From: Phyllostachys edulis
Lineage: Eukaryota > Streptophyta > Magnoliopsida > Poales > Poaceae
Direction of reading: 5' to 3'
DNA length: 64,000 nucleotides
NCBI GenBank assembly: GCA_036346405.1
Contig: CM070566.1
Coordinates: 48,115,268 to 48,179,267 of the forward strand
Positions 23,219 to 35,400 of this stretch are shown one piece after another (the first letter of the stretch is position 1; every line of letters begins with the position of its first letter). Under the pieces are notes generated by a model that searched no databases, had not been told where the DNA came from, and saw only the letters and a list, made by a program, of their open reading frames with translations. A program made the position numbers and the translations under genes.

Positions 23219-24450
23219 TGTGGTCAAGCAATGTTGTCAGGGATAACCCTAAACTTGCACTTGTCTTGGTAGCTCAACACTAAAAGTAGTCGATATGAAT
23301 CTCCAGCACTTATACAAGAACAAACTGTGATAGATCTACTTACATAGATAATAGTGATCAGGACGGGTAATATTCCTAATGTCTCCCAAGCCAAAGTTCA
23401 AAAGTTACTAGTTGGTTTGTTGCCATGCAGGAGAGCTGAAGCAACTTGCTGCTGGAAGAGTGTAAAGCCATTGTGTTATATATATAGTGATTGTCGTGAT
23501 GGCATCGTGATGAATGATTTTTTAGTACTGCTCCTACCTACGTTCTTGTAATAACTCGGGATTATGGCAATGGTACGGTTTTCTGACTTCCTGCAGATGT
23601 CTTTACTACATTAACCTCCTTCAGATATATCTAGTTATCTACCAGCAAATTCCACAATATTTCAAGCATATGCTTCAAATATTACCTTCTACATTATTTA
23701 CTCACAGTTAAAGAACGTAAGAATTAGTAAGCGCTCATTTTTCTAAGGGAAACTTTTGTTCTTGCCACTCAAAATGTGTACAACATCGTTTTTGTCATAA
23801 AAAACGTTAGTGCGTATTTCGTTTTTTGGCACTTCGTCTAATTTTCTGTCAAGTCAACGTAGATTGACTGTTCAGAAATATGCAAAAATATTAGGAAAAA
23901 AATAAAACTTGAACAAAAAATAAATAAAATTGCACAAAAGTTTTATACCAGGAACACTTTAGCAATGTTTCATAAAAGTTGAGGAAAATTGAACCGTTTT
24001 CCTAAGGGTATTTTTTCGAGAAATTTTCCTAGTGTGTTTTTTAAAAACAATTAAAGAAAATTGCCCAAAAGTCATCCTTAAAGTTTCCGATATTCTTTTG
24101 CTATTTTTATATGATTTTCTCTTTTTTATGACATTTTTGCATTTTTCTTAAAGATCGATCCCTGTAGACTTGACGGAAAATTGGATGGAGTGGCAAAAAT
24201 GAAATGTGCACTATGGGAAGGATGGAAAAAAAAAACAAAATCAACAGATTTATCATGGCAGAAATGATATTGCACAAATTTTGAGTGGCAAGAACAAAAC
24301 TGTCCCTTTTTCTAATATTGGTGTCGAACTACATATCCAACACGAGTTCAGTTTTTTTATACAGCAACCAGTTGGAAAGAATGTTGGTTGCCTGCTAATT
24401 TAATATGAGATCTGCAGTCACCAAAATTAATCAAATGCTAGTGTTGTGAC

Positions 24451-24713
24451 AAGGGTTTTGATTACCGTTCGATTTTCAACCGATTTTCAGCAATTTCGGT
24501 TCCATCGATTACCCCCGGTAAAAGTCAAAACCGGGAAAACGGCCCAAAAAATTGGATTTGCGTGAATTTTATCTTTTTTCATTTTAACTTTCAAAAATTC
24601 AAATTTTGATTTGAAAATTTTGGCCACATTTGGCCAAAATTTTCTGATTTTCAGTCGTTTCAGTTCTACCGGTGACCCACAGTAAAAAATTAAAACCGGT
24701 AATCAAAACGCTG
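24451..24713. mobile_element. hAT-type MITE in X copy B
   Basis: Same insertion as 9100-9364, with TSD gttgtgac at 24443-24450 and 24714-24721. Confidence 0.8.
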
Positions 24714-25014
24714 GTTGTGACTGAGACATACTAAGGAAGCTGTTGATAATACACACTGGCGATTGCAAAATTTACAAGTTCTGGGCCTCCGGCCAAATTA
24801 GACCCATTGACTGACAATCATAGCCGATTGGAAGCACACATTTCATCTTAGACAAGCATAACTTTGGAAATCACATGAATGATGGGTAAGTTATGTTGGG
24901 GAGATGTCATTTGTAACTAGTACAACAGTTGATAGTTGACCAATCTGCTGATAAGGGCGTTAGAGCGGACCACAAGGACCCCGAAGTTTTTTCTGGTATT
25001 AGTGTAAAGCGGCA

Positions 25015-27006
25015 CACTGGCACCACCATTGTCTTTCAAGTAGCGGTTGTCTCCCTTGCAACGACTACAGGTATATATGGAGAAGCTGTCAAAACTCCTA
25101 ATGCCTCCCATGCCTACATGTATCAAGGAGAGATTCTCAAGTAGCAAAGCAAGAGACAAGGAAGTAGAACACTAAGCAAGCATATGGTCAACCGTAGCAT
25201 GAGTGCATGGCCTCCCACATCTCCCCTTTTATTTGATCTGAGCTGATGAGATAAGATGCAGCATGGGAGTGCTACGCAGTAATTCAGCACATGCGAGCCT
25301 GCACTCTTTAATGTAATTTACTCAAGACATTACTGCCAAAAAAGTGAAGTATAGATTTTGTTGCCAATTCTTGCTATATGGTCTATATGAACTAGTTTGC
25401 AGAGATCTGTTCATTTACAGTTTTAACAAACAAGCTCGATGGTATGGGAAAAACTCAAGGGAGCAGACCTGTTAGGAAGTTCAAATGCTATGTTATACAT
25501 GTTCTAGGAGCTTCATAATGTGATAAGTTAGCAATCCATTAAAATTTAGAAAGATAATGTGCCAGCTTTTGTATCATTGCTTCCTATTCAAGAAAACAAA
25601 AAAGCGACCTCATAAATTTTGAGCCATCATATATCAGCTCCAAGGTTCGGGCCAAATTACGTTGGCACACAATTTGATCTTATACAAAAATAAATTTGGA
25701 TAAGCCGTGTCAGAGAAGTCGGTCACTCTTAGCGGCCATGGATGGTTGAATCTCGATCAGTTGAGGAGCCGGAAAGTCTGATATGGCACTATCAGTATCT
25801 TTAGAGTAACTGCCCCTCATTAACGAACAGCTATGTGCATACGTGATCAAGTTATCAAGAGTCCTGATGCCTCTCATGCGTATACTTGAAAAATGGTGTA
25901 GTTGGTGAAAAAGACTGTTATGTAGCCAAGCAAAATGCAAAGAAGCAGTACAGTAAGCAACGCATACTGGTGAGAAGTCAGAACTAGGTATTGCATTTCA
26001 TTGTGATCTCCCACATCTCTCGTTTTATGTGATCTGAACCGCTGGGATACGAAGCATGAGAATACTATGCAGTAATTCAGCACACAAGCTTGCCTATGCT
26101 GCAAGTCTGCAACCTTTAATTTAATTTACCATGATGTTACTGCCATAAATATCAAGTTTATACTTTGCCGGCAATTCTTGTTCTATGGTTTGTGGAAAGT
26201 AGTTTGTAGAGTTTTGTCAATGTGTAGCTTAACAAGCTCGATATATAATATGAGAAATTTTTTTACAGAGCAGGACTTTGTGGTTCCAATTAGGAGGTGC
26301 AAATGTTGGATATTTTCCATTGGGATACTCGTACGTTGCGCTTTCTGAATTTATATTTTATATGTTCAACTCCGTTGTCTCTTTGAGCCATGACTTCCTT
26401 GACTTGCTGTATCAGCGTGACTGGAGAGGAATTTGAGGTAATCCATTGGACTACGAGGATCACTAGAACTTTTTCTCAGCCTTTTCTCGTTGCGTACTTG
26501 ATCAACGAAGTATTAACAAAAATCACTGTTAGCGTTGCAAAAAGATCATATATAGGTTCATTTCATAGCACAGTTATCGTATACTGACAAACAATTACAA
26601 AACTGACGGGAAGCAGAAATCTCGGCGCTTTACATAACTGACTCAGTTTCCTAAAGAAATAAAGTAAATAGACTCAAGACTCCTGATGCGCCATGTTGTT
26701 GTAGTCCACCGTAGATGCATGGGTTGACTCTAACCCAAATTGCATAAGAAAAGGACCGAACAAACTGAAGGATTTCCATAAGCAGGCCTTAATCCAATTG
26801 GACTCCACACGCTCTCCCTGATTTTCCATGTTGTCAACTGAAGGCATCCCGTCTTATCTCCTATACTTGGAAACGTGTAGGAAAAGAACTCCTCGTTAGT
26901 TGGAAGTTAGCATGATATTAAGAAATCCTCTCGGTCAATTCTTGGAGTCCCGAGAACTGAGCGCTGGATTGCTACCTAAATCATGTTATTTTATTCTACT
27001 CCGGAG
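25015..27006. repeat. R1+R2 tandem array, unit 1
   Basis: R1 (about 25015-25720, shared with X copies A and B) followed by R2 (about 25721-26640). R1 and R2 are themselves distant relatives: both hold a 'gcctcccatgcctac'-like core, 'ctcccacatctcccgttttat', 'gagaatactatgcagtaattcagcac' and 'ttactgcc...caattcttg' in the same order. The rest to 27006 is unit-specific. No coding gene seen. Confidence 0.6.
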
Positions 27007-28863
27007 TCTCCGTTGCAACGACTACAGGTTTATATGGAGAAGCTGTCAAAACTCCTAATGCCTCCCATGCCTACATGTATCATCAAAACTGCTAATGCCT
27101 CCCATGCCTACATGTATCAAGGAGAGATTCTCAAGTAGCAAAGCATGAGACAAGGAAGTAGAACACTAAGCAAGCATATGGTCAACCGTAGCATGAGTGC
27201 ATGGCCTCCCACATCTCCCCTTTTATTTGATCTGAGCTGATGTGATAAGATGCAGCATGGGAGTGCTACGCAGTAATTCAGCACATGCGAGCCTGCACTC
27301 TTTAACGTAATTTACTCAAGACATTACTGCCAAAAAAGTGAAGTATAGATTTTGTTGCCAATTCTTGCTATATGGTCTATATGAACTAGTTTGCAGAGAT
27401 CTGTTCATTTACAGTTTTAACAAGCTCGGTGGTATGGGAAAAACTCAAGGCAGCAGACCTGTTAGGAAGTGCAAATGCTATGTTATACATGTTCTAGGAG
27501 CTTCATAATGTGATAAGTTAGCAATCCATGAAAATTTAGAAAGATAATGTGCCAGCTTTTGTATCATTGCCGGAAAGTCTGATATGGCACTATCAGTATC
27601 TTTAGAGTAACTGCCCCTCATTAACGAACAGCTATGTGCATACGTGAACAAGTTATCAAGAGTCCTGATGCCTCTCATGCCTATACTTGAAAAATGGTGT
27701 AGTTGGTGAAAAAGACTGTTATGTAGCCAAGCAAAATGCAAAGAGGCAGTACAGTAAGCAACGCATACTGGTGAGAAGTCAGAACTAGGTATTGCATTTC
27801 ATTGTGATCTCCCACATCTCCCGTTTTATGTGATCTGAACCGATGGGATACGAAGCACGAGAATACTATGAAGTAATTCAGCACACAAGCTTGCCTATGC
27901 TGCAAGTCTGCAACCTTTAATTTAATTTACCATGACGTTACTGCCATAAATATCAAGTATATACTTTACCGGCAATTCTTGTTCTATGATTTGTGGGAAG
28001 TAGTTTGTAGAGTTTTGTCAATGTGTAGCTTAACAAGATCGATATATGTTGGACTTAATCTTGATAACTTCATGCAGTAGTGGACAAGTGGTAATACAGT
28101 GTATCATGCATTAGTTGAGTTAGTGGGCTGCATAGAGTTAAGTGGACAGGTTATTAGGAGAAAGTGATGTTAGTGTGTGAGTTACAGGTGATTTACTAGT
28201 GTGTAATGTTGAAAGTTATCTTAGTGGACAGGTTATTAGGAGATAGTGGCGTGAGTTACATGTAGGTGATTTACTAATGTGTGAGTTAGTTTGTGGTAGC
28301 CACGTCCGGGTGTGCTTATATAAAGTCTTGTAATCGGTTTGTATTTGTTGAGCCAAACAGAAAAGAGAAAAGAATAGATAGAGAAAAGTAGCACTAAGCA
28401 GTTGTAGTGCTACGCAAAAATCTTATGTGTGTTCTTCCTCTCCGTGAGTTTGTTTCCCTCATCCATGAAAGTGTGCGTCCACGGATAGAATTTCCAACAA
28501 TATATAATATGAGAAAAAAAATTACAGAGCAGGACTTTTCAGGTTCCAATTAGGAGGTGCAAATGTTGGACATTTTCCATTGGGATACTATTACGTTGCG
28601 CTTTCTGAATTTATATTTTATATGTTCAACTCCGTTGTTTGTCTATTTGAGCCATGACTTCCTTGACTTGCTATCAGCGTGACTGGAGGGGAATTTGAGG
28701 TAATCCATTGGACTACAAGGATCACTAGAACTTTTTCTCAGCCTTTTCTCGTTGCGTACTTGATCAACCAAGGATTAACAAAAATCACTGTTAGCGTTGC
28801 AAAAAGATCATATATAGGTTCATTTCATAGCACAGTTGTCGTAAACTGACGAACAATTACAAA
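27007..28863. repeat. R1+R2 tandem array, unit 2
   Basis: R1 at 27007-27570 joins R2 directly ('tatcattgc|cggaaagtctg'), missing about 200 bases that units 1 and 3 keep at this junction. R2 runs from 27571 to 28863 and is split by a solo LTR at 28047-28499. Confidence 0.6.
28047..28499 (+). mobile_element. Solo LTR, 453 bp, probably Ty1/copia
   Basis: Starts tgttggac and ends ttccaaca, with exact 5 bp target duplication atata (28042-28046 and 28500-28504). Units 1 and 3 have the unbroken site 'cgatatataatatgag'. Inside are a promoter-like cttatataaag near 28315 and an A-rich transcript-end region. No coding region remains. Copia is inferred from size and composition. Confidence 0.85.
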
Positions 28864-29305
28864 GACAGTTCTTATTAAAAAAAAAAAGTCTGTGATATGT
28901 GACCATATCACATACAGTTTATTTTAGAACTGTTTGTGATACATATCACAGACGGTTTGTGCCACTAAACCTCCTGTGATAGTTCCATCTATAGCTAAAA
29001 AATGTTTAGTAAACATGTTCAACATAGACAGTAACTTCAACTCCAAACAGCGTGGTTGGTCGCTTCTTACAAAATATTTTCTTAAAACAGTCTGTGTTAA
29101 GTGCACCGGTGGTCGTCTTCCAGCAGCGCTAACACCCGGCCCTACGGCCCGGCCATCTTCTTCCACATCGCCTCCTGGACTGCATCCGTAGCGAGCCTCC
29201 GACACCACCTGCACTCCCGGTTGGTACTCTTGGCTGTCTCGCACCCACTGTCGGCCGGCTTGCCCTCGACCTGGCTGATGTAGTGCTTCCCAACATCGCG
29301 TCGCG
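28864..29305. mobile_element. CACTA-like scrap with subterminal repeats
   Basis: DNA inserted between R2 of unit 2 and R1 of unit 3. Its left part has several 'tatcacagacggtttgtg'-type motifs like those inside the CACTA element at 29993, next to an A-run. Its right part (29100-29305) is GC-rich and could be a transposon exon fragment on the minus strand, but I cannot name it. No complete terminal repeat is visible. Confidence 0.45.
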
Positions 29306-30385
29306 TGCACACTGTCACCACCATTGTTTTTCAAGTAGCGGTTGTCCCCATTGCAACGACTACAGGTATATGTGGAGAAGCTGTCAAAACTCCTAATGCC
29401 TCCCATGCTTACATGTATCATCAAAACTGCTAATGCCTCCCATGCCTACATGTATCAAGGAGAGATTCTCAGGTAGCAAAGCAAGTGACAAGGAAGTAGA
29501 ACACTAAGCAAGCATATGGTCAACCGTAGCATGAGTGCATGGCCTCCCACATCTCCCCTTTAATTTGATCTGAGCTGATGAGATAAGATGCAGAATGGGA
29601 GTGCTACGCAGTAATTCAGCACATGCGAGTCTGCACTCTTTAATGTAATTTACTCAAGACATTACTGCAAAAAAAGTGAAGTATAGATTTTGTTGCCAAT
29701 TCTTGCTATATAGTCTATGAGAACTAGTTTGCAGAGATCTGTTCATTTACAGTTTTAACAAACAAGCTCGATGGTATGGGAAAAACTCAAGGGAGCAGAC
29801 CTGTTAGGAAGTGCAAATGCTATGTTATATATACATGTTCTAGGAGCTTGATAATGTGATAAGTTAGCAATCCATGAAAATTTAGAAAGATAATGTGCCA
29901 GCTTTTGTATCATTGCTTCCTATTCAAGAAAACAAAAAAGCGACCTCATAAATTTTGAGCCATCATATATCAGCTCCAAGGCTCGGGCCAAACACTACTA
30001 CAGAAAAGGCTTTCACAGACGGTTCAAAAACGTCATCACAGACGGTTTCGTGAGCCGTCTGAGTTTATGGGTCAGTGATGACATGAGGTCATCACAGACG
30101 GTTTTGAACCGTCTGTGATGTATACTTTCACAGACGGTTTGTGGTTCAAACCGTCTGCGATAAGTAATATCACATACGGTTTCATCCACAAACCGTCTGT
30201 GATAAGCACATATCACAGACGGTTTCAACCACAAACTGTCTGTGATAAGTACATATCACAGACGGTTTGTGGCTGGAACCGTCTGTGATGATTTTCTATA
30301 TAAAGGCCCAGCATTGGGGCTGCTTGTACCATTAAATCGGCATCATATATATATTATATATATATATATTGTTAAATGATCTCTC

Positions 30386-30539
30386 GAAGTGGCATCATAA
30401 CTTTTAAACCCAACAAGAACACCAAGCAACCATTCTCATATTTCAAAAGAATTCTCAACTTGTTGCTTGGTGTTCTTGTTGGCTTTAAAGACAATTACAT
30501 GCTCAAGAATTGTTGGTTGCTAATACATGATGCCACTTC
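30386..30539. repeat. Foldback with perfect 20 bp arms
   Basis: caacaagaacaccaagcaac at 30411-30430 is the exact reverse complement of 30462-30481, separated by 31 bases. A second pair, gaagtggcatcat (30386-30398) and atgatgccacttc (30527-30539), encloses it. The whole is nested in a wider inverted pair (about 30320-30350 and 30750-30787, 'gctgcttgt...ggcatcatatatat'). Confidence 0.7.
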
Positions 30540-30870
30540 CCAGTCGGAGTAGTTGCGCATCAACGTCACTTTCTGAACATAGCGACGTCCAATCCAGGTA
30601 ATTGGATGTCCGAACGCTCTCTTTGCATCCATACTTTTTAAACTTACAGGGGCTCAATGAGGTTGCCCGTGGATACTGTCTCATTCTTCTCATGTCATGT
30701 GGACTAATTTCCTAAAGTGGTCGAGATCACTTAATAATATATATATAATATATATATGATGCCGGTTTAATGGCACAAGCAGCCACCGCTGGAGACTTTA
30801 TAGAGAAGAGATTATGAATGGAATGGTAGGACGACTGCACGCAAGAGGTAGGAGAACTTGACCGCATGAA

Positions 30871-31240
30871 CAAGGGGACTATTAATATGAACTAATTATC
30901 AATTCAATTTCAGCATAAAACTATTGACACCATTACATCACAGAGCAAGGGGACTATTAATATGAACTAATTATCAATTCAATTTCAGCATAAGACTATT
31001 TACATCATTACATCACAGAGCAAGGGGACTATTAATATGAACTAATTATCAATTCAATTTCAGCATAAGACTATTGACATGATTACATCACACAGTAAGA
31101 GGACTATTAATATGAACTAATTATCAATTCAATTTCAGCATAAGACTATTTACATCATTACATCACAGAGCAAGGGGACCATTAATATGAACTAATTATC
31201 AATTCAATTTCAGCATAAGACTATTAACATCATTGAGCAG
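30871..31240. repeat. 75 bp tandem repeat, five copies, inside CACTA
   Basis: The block ggggactattaatatgaac starts at 30874, 30949, 31024, 31099 and 31174, an exact 75 bp period with few changes. Each copy includes 'catcattacatcacagagca'. Confidence 0.9.
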
Positions 31241-31506
31241 TTCATCAGCAAGAGAACAAGACCAAGGGTGTCCAAACCCACCACACCAGTAGTAGCCCTC
31301 GGCATCCATCGCAGAGCACTAGCTAGCCATTTTCATCACAGAGCAAGGAGGGTAGAGACAGAGAGGGACCTTAGTACAACAAGAACCACGGTGGCGACCC
31401 CACCACCAAAGACAACCCTCATCTATTTCCTTTACCTTGCATAAATCACACAAACATCAGACACAACTTAAGGCTCATGCATAAAAATCAAACTCAACAA
31501 AAGACA

Positions 31507-32720
31507 TTAAGCTAACAGATCTAGAGGAGAATAGAGGAGGATGGGAAAGCAAAGCCCGGCCAGAGGCCTAGCGGGCGCAAAGGGGTCGGGCGGCGACGGC
31601 GACGGTCGAGCGGCGCCGAGGTGGGGAGGAACGGAGTTAGGGTGGGCGCAAACCCTAGCGGCCGGAGCTGGGAGTGACGAGAGTTTGGGCGTCATCAGAG
31701 TTAGGCATTATTGGTGACGCCGCAAAAGACACTCTTATCGCATTGAGTGTCTTTTGCAAGGTCACCAGATGCTACAACCGTCGGCGACGGAAGAATGGCG
31801 GCGTCGGCAAGAATGACGAGGAGAACGGACGAGAGAGTAAGGCACCGGGAGTGAGCGAGTTAGAGCGCAAACCCTAGCGGCAAGTCGGGCTAGCTCCTAC
31901 TTATAAAGAGACTTATCGAGACGGTTCTATTATGGAACCGTCGGTGATAGTTATCACGACGGTTCCATAATAGAACCGCTCGTGATATGGACATATCACA
32001 GACAGTTCCATTATGGAACCGTCCGTGATATATCTATATCCTGACGGTTCCATAATGGAACCGCTCGTGAAATGATTTTTCTCAAGTATATACACTTACA
32101 TGACATGAAGAAATTACATGTTTATATTAAAAAGCGAAACCTATAATTAAACAAGGTTTTTCTAGTGGCGAAGGTAGGCTGCTATCTCCATCCGCAATAC
32201 TTCATAAGCGGCGTGTGTCAGATCGGACGGTTCTCGATCATCATCGAACGAAGCCTGAAATGCGTCCACCCGTTGACACGCTCGTTCGAGTGTCTCCCGA
32301 AGACCCTCAGACTATTGAACCAAGAAGAATTGAGCCTATAGGCTCTCTTCTCTTGCTTGAGGGTCTCGACCTGGTCGACTTCGATGCTTCGCCGCCTCGA
32401 TTACAGCCAAGTGACGGCAAGCCTCACGAGACGTGCAACGTCGTTTTGGAGGACTATGTCGATGACGCGTAAACTCGCCGAAGTGGGAGATCACCGGAAG
32501 ACACGGCGGAGGAGGATGTCAAGACGGCGGAAGGTGGCCGTCACCTGCTCCGGCAAATTCTGCGCGGGCAGAGGAGTGAAGACACTGTTGATCAAACAGT
32601 GTTCTTCCGCAGCACGATTCAACTTACACCGAGAGAGGTGCTCGTACAGTGCGACTAGGAAGGCCATCAGTGCCGGCGACAAGGAAGAGGCAGCCATTTT
32701 TTTTTTTTATAAGTATGTGG
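31507..32720. other. GC-rich sequence of unknown origin inside CACTA
   Basis: Two GC-rich blocks (about 31530-31900 and 32165-32700) flank the middle subterminal array. The first contains 'gcaaaccctagcgg' twice in direct orientation (about 31649 and 31866) and a 13 bp-arm hairpin (gcaaaagacactc 31722-31734, complement 31745-31757). The second has partial open frames on both strands (for example plus strand from 32215) with no family I recognise. Captured exons or old CACTA gene remains are both possible. Confidence 0.35.
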
Positions 32721-34358
32721 GGATGATCATCTTGGATGGCGGATGATCCTTTTTATAAAACAAGGAATAAATTCGAGCGTGAGGCGAAGAGACGATCGGG
32801 AGCCGAAGCGGATCGATGCGATGAAGAGACGATCGGGAGCCGGGCGGATGGCGGCGAGCGAGCGACGGCGATGAAGAAACTCACACTGGGCGATATTATC
32901 ACAGACGGTTATTGTTAAGAACCGCTCGGTGATATCGATAATATCACGAGCGGTTCTTGTTGTAACCGCTCGTGATACTTCACTGACGGTTGTGTTTTAA
33001 AACCGTCGTGATATCGATTAATATCACGAGCGGTTCTTGTTGAACCGTCGTGATACTTCACTGACGGTTTTCAACATGAACCGTCGTGATATTACTCTTC
33101 ACAGACGGTTTTTAGCGCAGTTAAGAGTATGCAGAGCGGTCTCTAAAACAAAACCGTCTGTGATTGAATGTAATACCGACGGTTTTGGTCAACCGTCTGT
33201 GATGAGGTGTCCAGTATTAGCCTTTTTGTAGTAGTGAAATTACGTTGACACACAATTTGATCTTATACAAAAATAAATCTGGATAAGCCGTGTCAGAGAA
33301 GTCGGTCACTTTTAGCGGCCATGGATGGTTCACCAGCCATTGGTTGAATCTAGATCAGTTGAGGAGTCGGAAAGTCTGATATGGCACTATCAGTATCTTT
33401 TGAGTAACTGCCCCTCATTAACGAACAGCTATGTGCGTACGTGAACAAGTTATCAAGAGTCCTGATATATACCTCTCATGCCTATACTTGAAAAATGGTG
33501 TAGTTGGTGAAAAAGACTGTTATGTAGCCAAGCAAAATGCAAAGAAGCAGTACAGTAAGCAACGCATACTGGTGAGAAGTGAGAACTAGGTATTTGCATG
33601 TCATTGTGACCCCCCACATCTCCCGTTTTATGTGATCTGAACCGATGGGATACGAAGCACGAGAATACTATGCAGTAATTCAGCACACAAAGCTTGCCTA
33701 TGCTGCAAGTCTGCAACCTTTAATTTAATTTACCATGACGTTACTGCCATAAATATCAAGTATATACTTTGCCGGCAATTCTTGTTCTATGGTTTGTCGG
33801 AAGTAGTTTGTAGAGTTTTGTCAATGTGTAGCTTAACAGGCTCGATCGATATATAATATGAGAAAAAAATTTACAGAGCAGGACTTTCTGGTTCCAGTTA
33901 GGAGGTGCAAATGTTGGATATTTTCCATTGGGATACTATTACGTTGCGCTTTCTGAATTTAAATTTAATATATTCTACTCCGTTGTCTATTTGAGCCATG
34001 ACTTCCTTGACTTGCTGTTATCTGCGTGACTGGAGGGGAATTTGAGGTAATCCATTGGACTACAAGGATCACTAGAACTTTTTCTTAGCCTTTCTCGTTG
34101 CGTACTTGATCAACCAAGGATTAACAAAAATCACTGTTAGCGTTGCAAAAAGATCATATATAGGTTCATTTCATAGCACAGTTATCGTAATCTGACAAAC
34201 AATTGCAAAACTGATGGGAAGCAGACGCACCATATTGTTGTAGTCGACCATGGATGGATGGACCCCAAACCAAATTGTGTAAGAAAAGGACACAAAATAT
34301 ACTTGGAAACGTGTAGGAAAAGAACTCCTCATTAGTTGGAAGTTGCCATGATATTAGG

Positions 34359-35365
34359 AACGGCGCAACTAGCGCTCGGACGTACGGCCCGAGCATTGGC
34401 GCCGTACGCCCGAGTGCTAACACTGTCATATGATATACGCAACAAATATGTAGACTGTACGCAACATATCAAAAATTCATATATACATTTCAAAGAAGAG
34501 GAACAAACATCTGGAAAGGATGCATTAAAAACTCATCTTGCAATCATCACGAGCAACAAAATTAAGATCATATCAAAAAAAAAGTATGCAATATTTTTTT
34601 CACTTGATGCAACATATCAAAAAAGAGGGTGCAACATCAGGAAAAGGATGCAACTTGCAGCATCACGCGCTGCAACAAAAATTTTCAACGCCTGCAACAA
34701 AAATTTACAACACCGGCAACAAAATATTTCAACGGTTGCAACAAAAATTTTCAACGGTCGCAACATTCTCAGACGCAACATTTAGGATCTACAAAATTGT
34801 CAATAAAAAAAAGAAGCAGCAGACTTGGCCGATGGGGCCTGGCCAGCGCCGGAGAGGTGGCCATAGCAGAAGTGGCCTCTGCGGTGGCGGCACATGGCCC
34901 AGGCGAAGCAGAGGTGCAGGCGGCGGAGCCCGGTCGCCGCGGTAGAGGCGCAGCCCCCCCTGGACAACGCGAAGCACCCGCGAGCGCGTGCAGACGTGAC
35001 ACCCCATCTCCTCATCGCCTGCTTGCTGGCCTGCCTCCTCTCCTTGTCGCCTGCCTGGTTGTGCTGCGCTCTGTGGTGCGAGTGTTTGAGATAGAGATGA
35101 TAGGGAGAGAGATGGGGAAGGGAAAGGCATTGAATGGCATTAAAAAGTAGTTACGCTGTGGAGTGTTTGAGGCAGAGTAGGTGGGGACTGGGGAGGGTAG
35201 ATGGAATTGAATGCCCGTGTAAAGTGCTGATATTTTTGCTATTGAGGAAAGAGAGTGGAGTGGAGTGGAGTGTTTGGGCCCTCCCTCATGGAGTAGGTGT
35301 GGAGCAGGTGAGGAATTAAATGAGCGTACGGGAGAATGGGCGTAAGGCTCGTAACGTTTCCCTGT
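34359..35365. mobile_element. About 1 kb insertion, possibly Mutator-like
   Basis: Interrupts R2 of unit 3: unit 1 reads 'gatattaagaaatcctctcgg', here split as 'gatatta|ggaacggcg...' and '...aacgtttcc|ctgttagaaaatcc'. The ends are weakly inverted (ggaacg / cgtttcc). The left half has a run of 'tgcaacaaaaatttacaac'-type repeats (about 34540-34790); the right half is GC-rich. No transposase. The target duplication is too diverged to be certain. Confidence 0.45.
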
Positions 35366-35400
35366 TAGAAAATCCTCTCGGCCAAATCTTGGAGTCCCGA

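Larger units (their letters stand above)
19374..25717. repeat. Segment X, copy B
   Basis: Collinear with copy A (6340-10409) apart from an insertion at about 20916-23218. The hAT MITE is at 24451-24713. Unlike copy A it continues past 'gtcagagaagt' into R2 repeat DNA, so B keeps the original right flank. The 86-residue frame of copy A is also open here (20181-20441). No gene identified. Confidence 0.7.
29993..33236. mobile_element. Non-autonomous CACTA (En/Spm) element, 3244 bp
   Basis: Begins cactactacagaaaaggc and ends gcctttttgtagtagtg, near-perfect CACTA terminal inverted repeats, with the 3 bp duplication aaa (29990-29992 and 33237-33239) that CACTA elements make. Paralogous R1 copies read 'gggccaaattacg' without it. 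Subterminal arrays of cacagacggtt-type motifs lie at 30005-30290, 31915-32075 and 32895-33205. Between them are five 75 bp tandem repeats (30871-31240), a long foldback (30386-30540), GC-rich fragments (31530-31900, 32165-32720) and a small hairpin (31722-31757). No TNPA or TNPD transposase was seen, so it depends on a partner element. Confidence 0.92.
29306..35400. repeat. R1+R2 tandem array, unit 3 (interrupted twice)
   Basis: R1 at 29306-29992 continues after the CACTA insertion at 33237-33306. R2 follows from about 33307 to 34358 and resumes at about 35366 after a ~1 kb insertion. The unit is recognisable from 'gcacactgtcaccaccattg' at its start to 'aaatcctctcgg...cttggagtcccga' at its end, matching units 1 and 2. 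Confidence 0.6.

Noticed and set aside
25082..25159. NB-ARC P-loop (GMGGI) as evidence for an NLR gene
   Set aside because: The Lys-Thr needed for nucleotide binding is absent and no kinase-2, GLPL or LRR sequence is nearby; kept only as a possibility in the array finding.
28924..29424. 166-residue minus-strand frame joining R1 to the CACTA-like scrap
   Set aside because: It crosses the insertion boundary near 29305, so it is a chance fusion of unrelated sequences.
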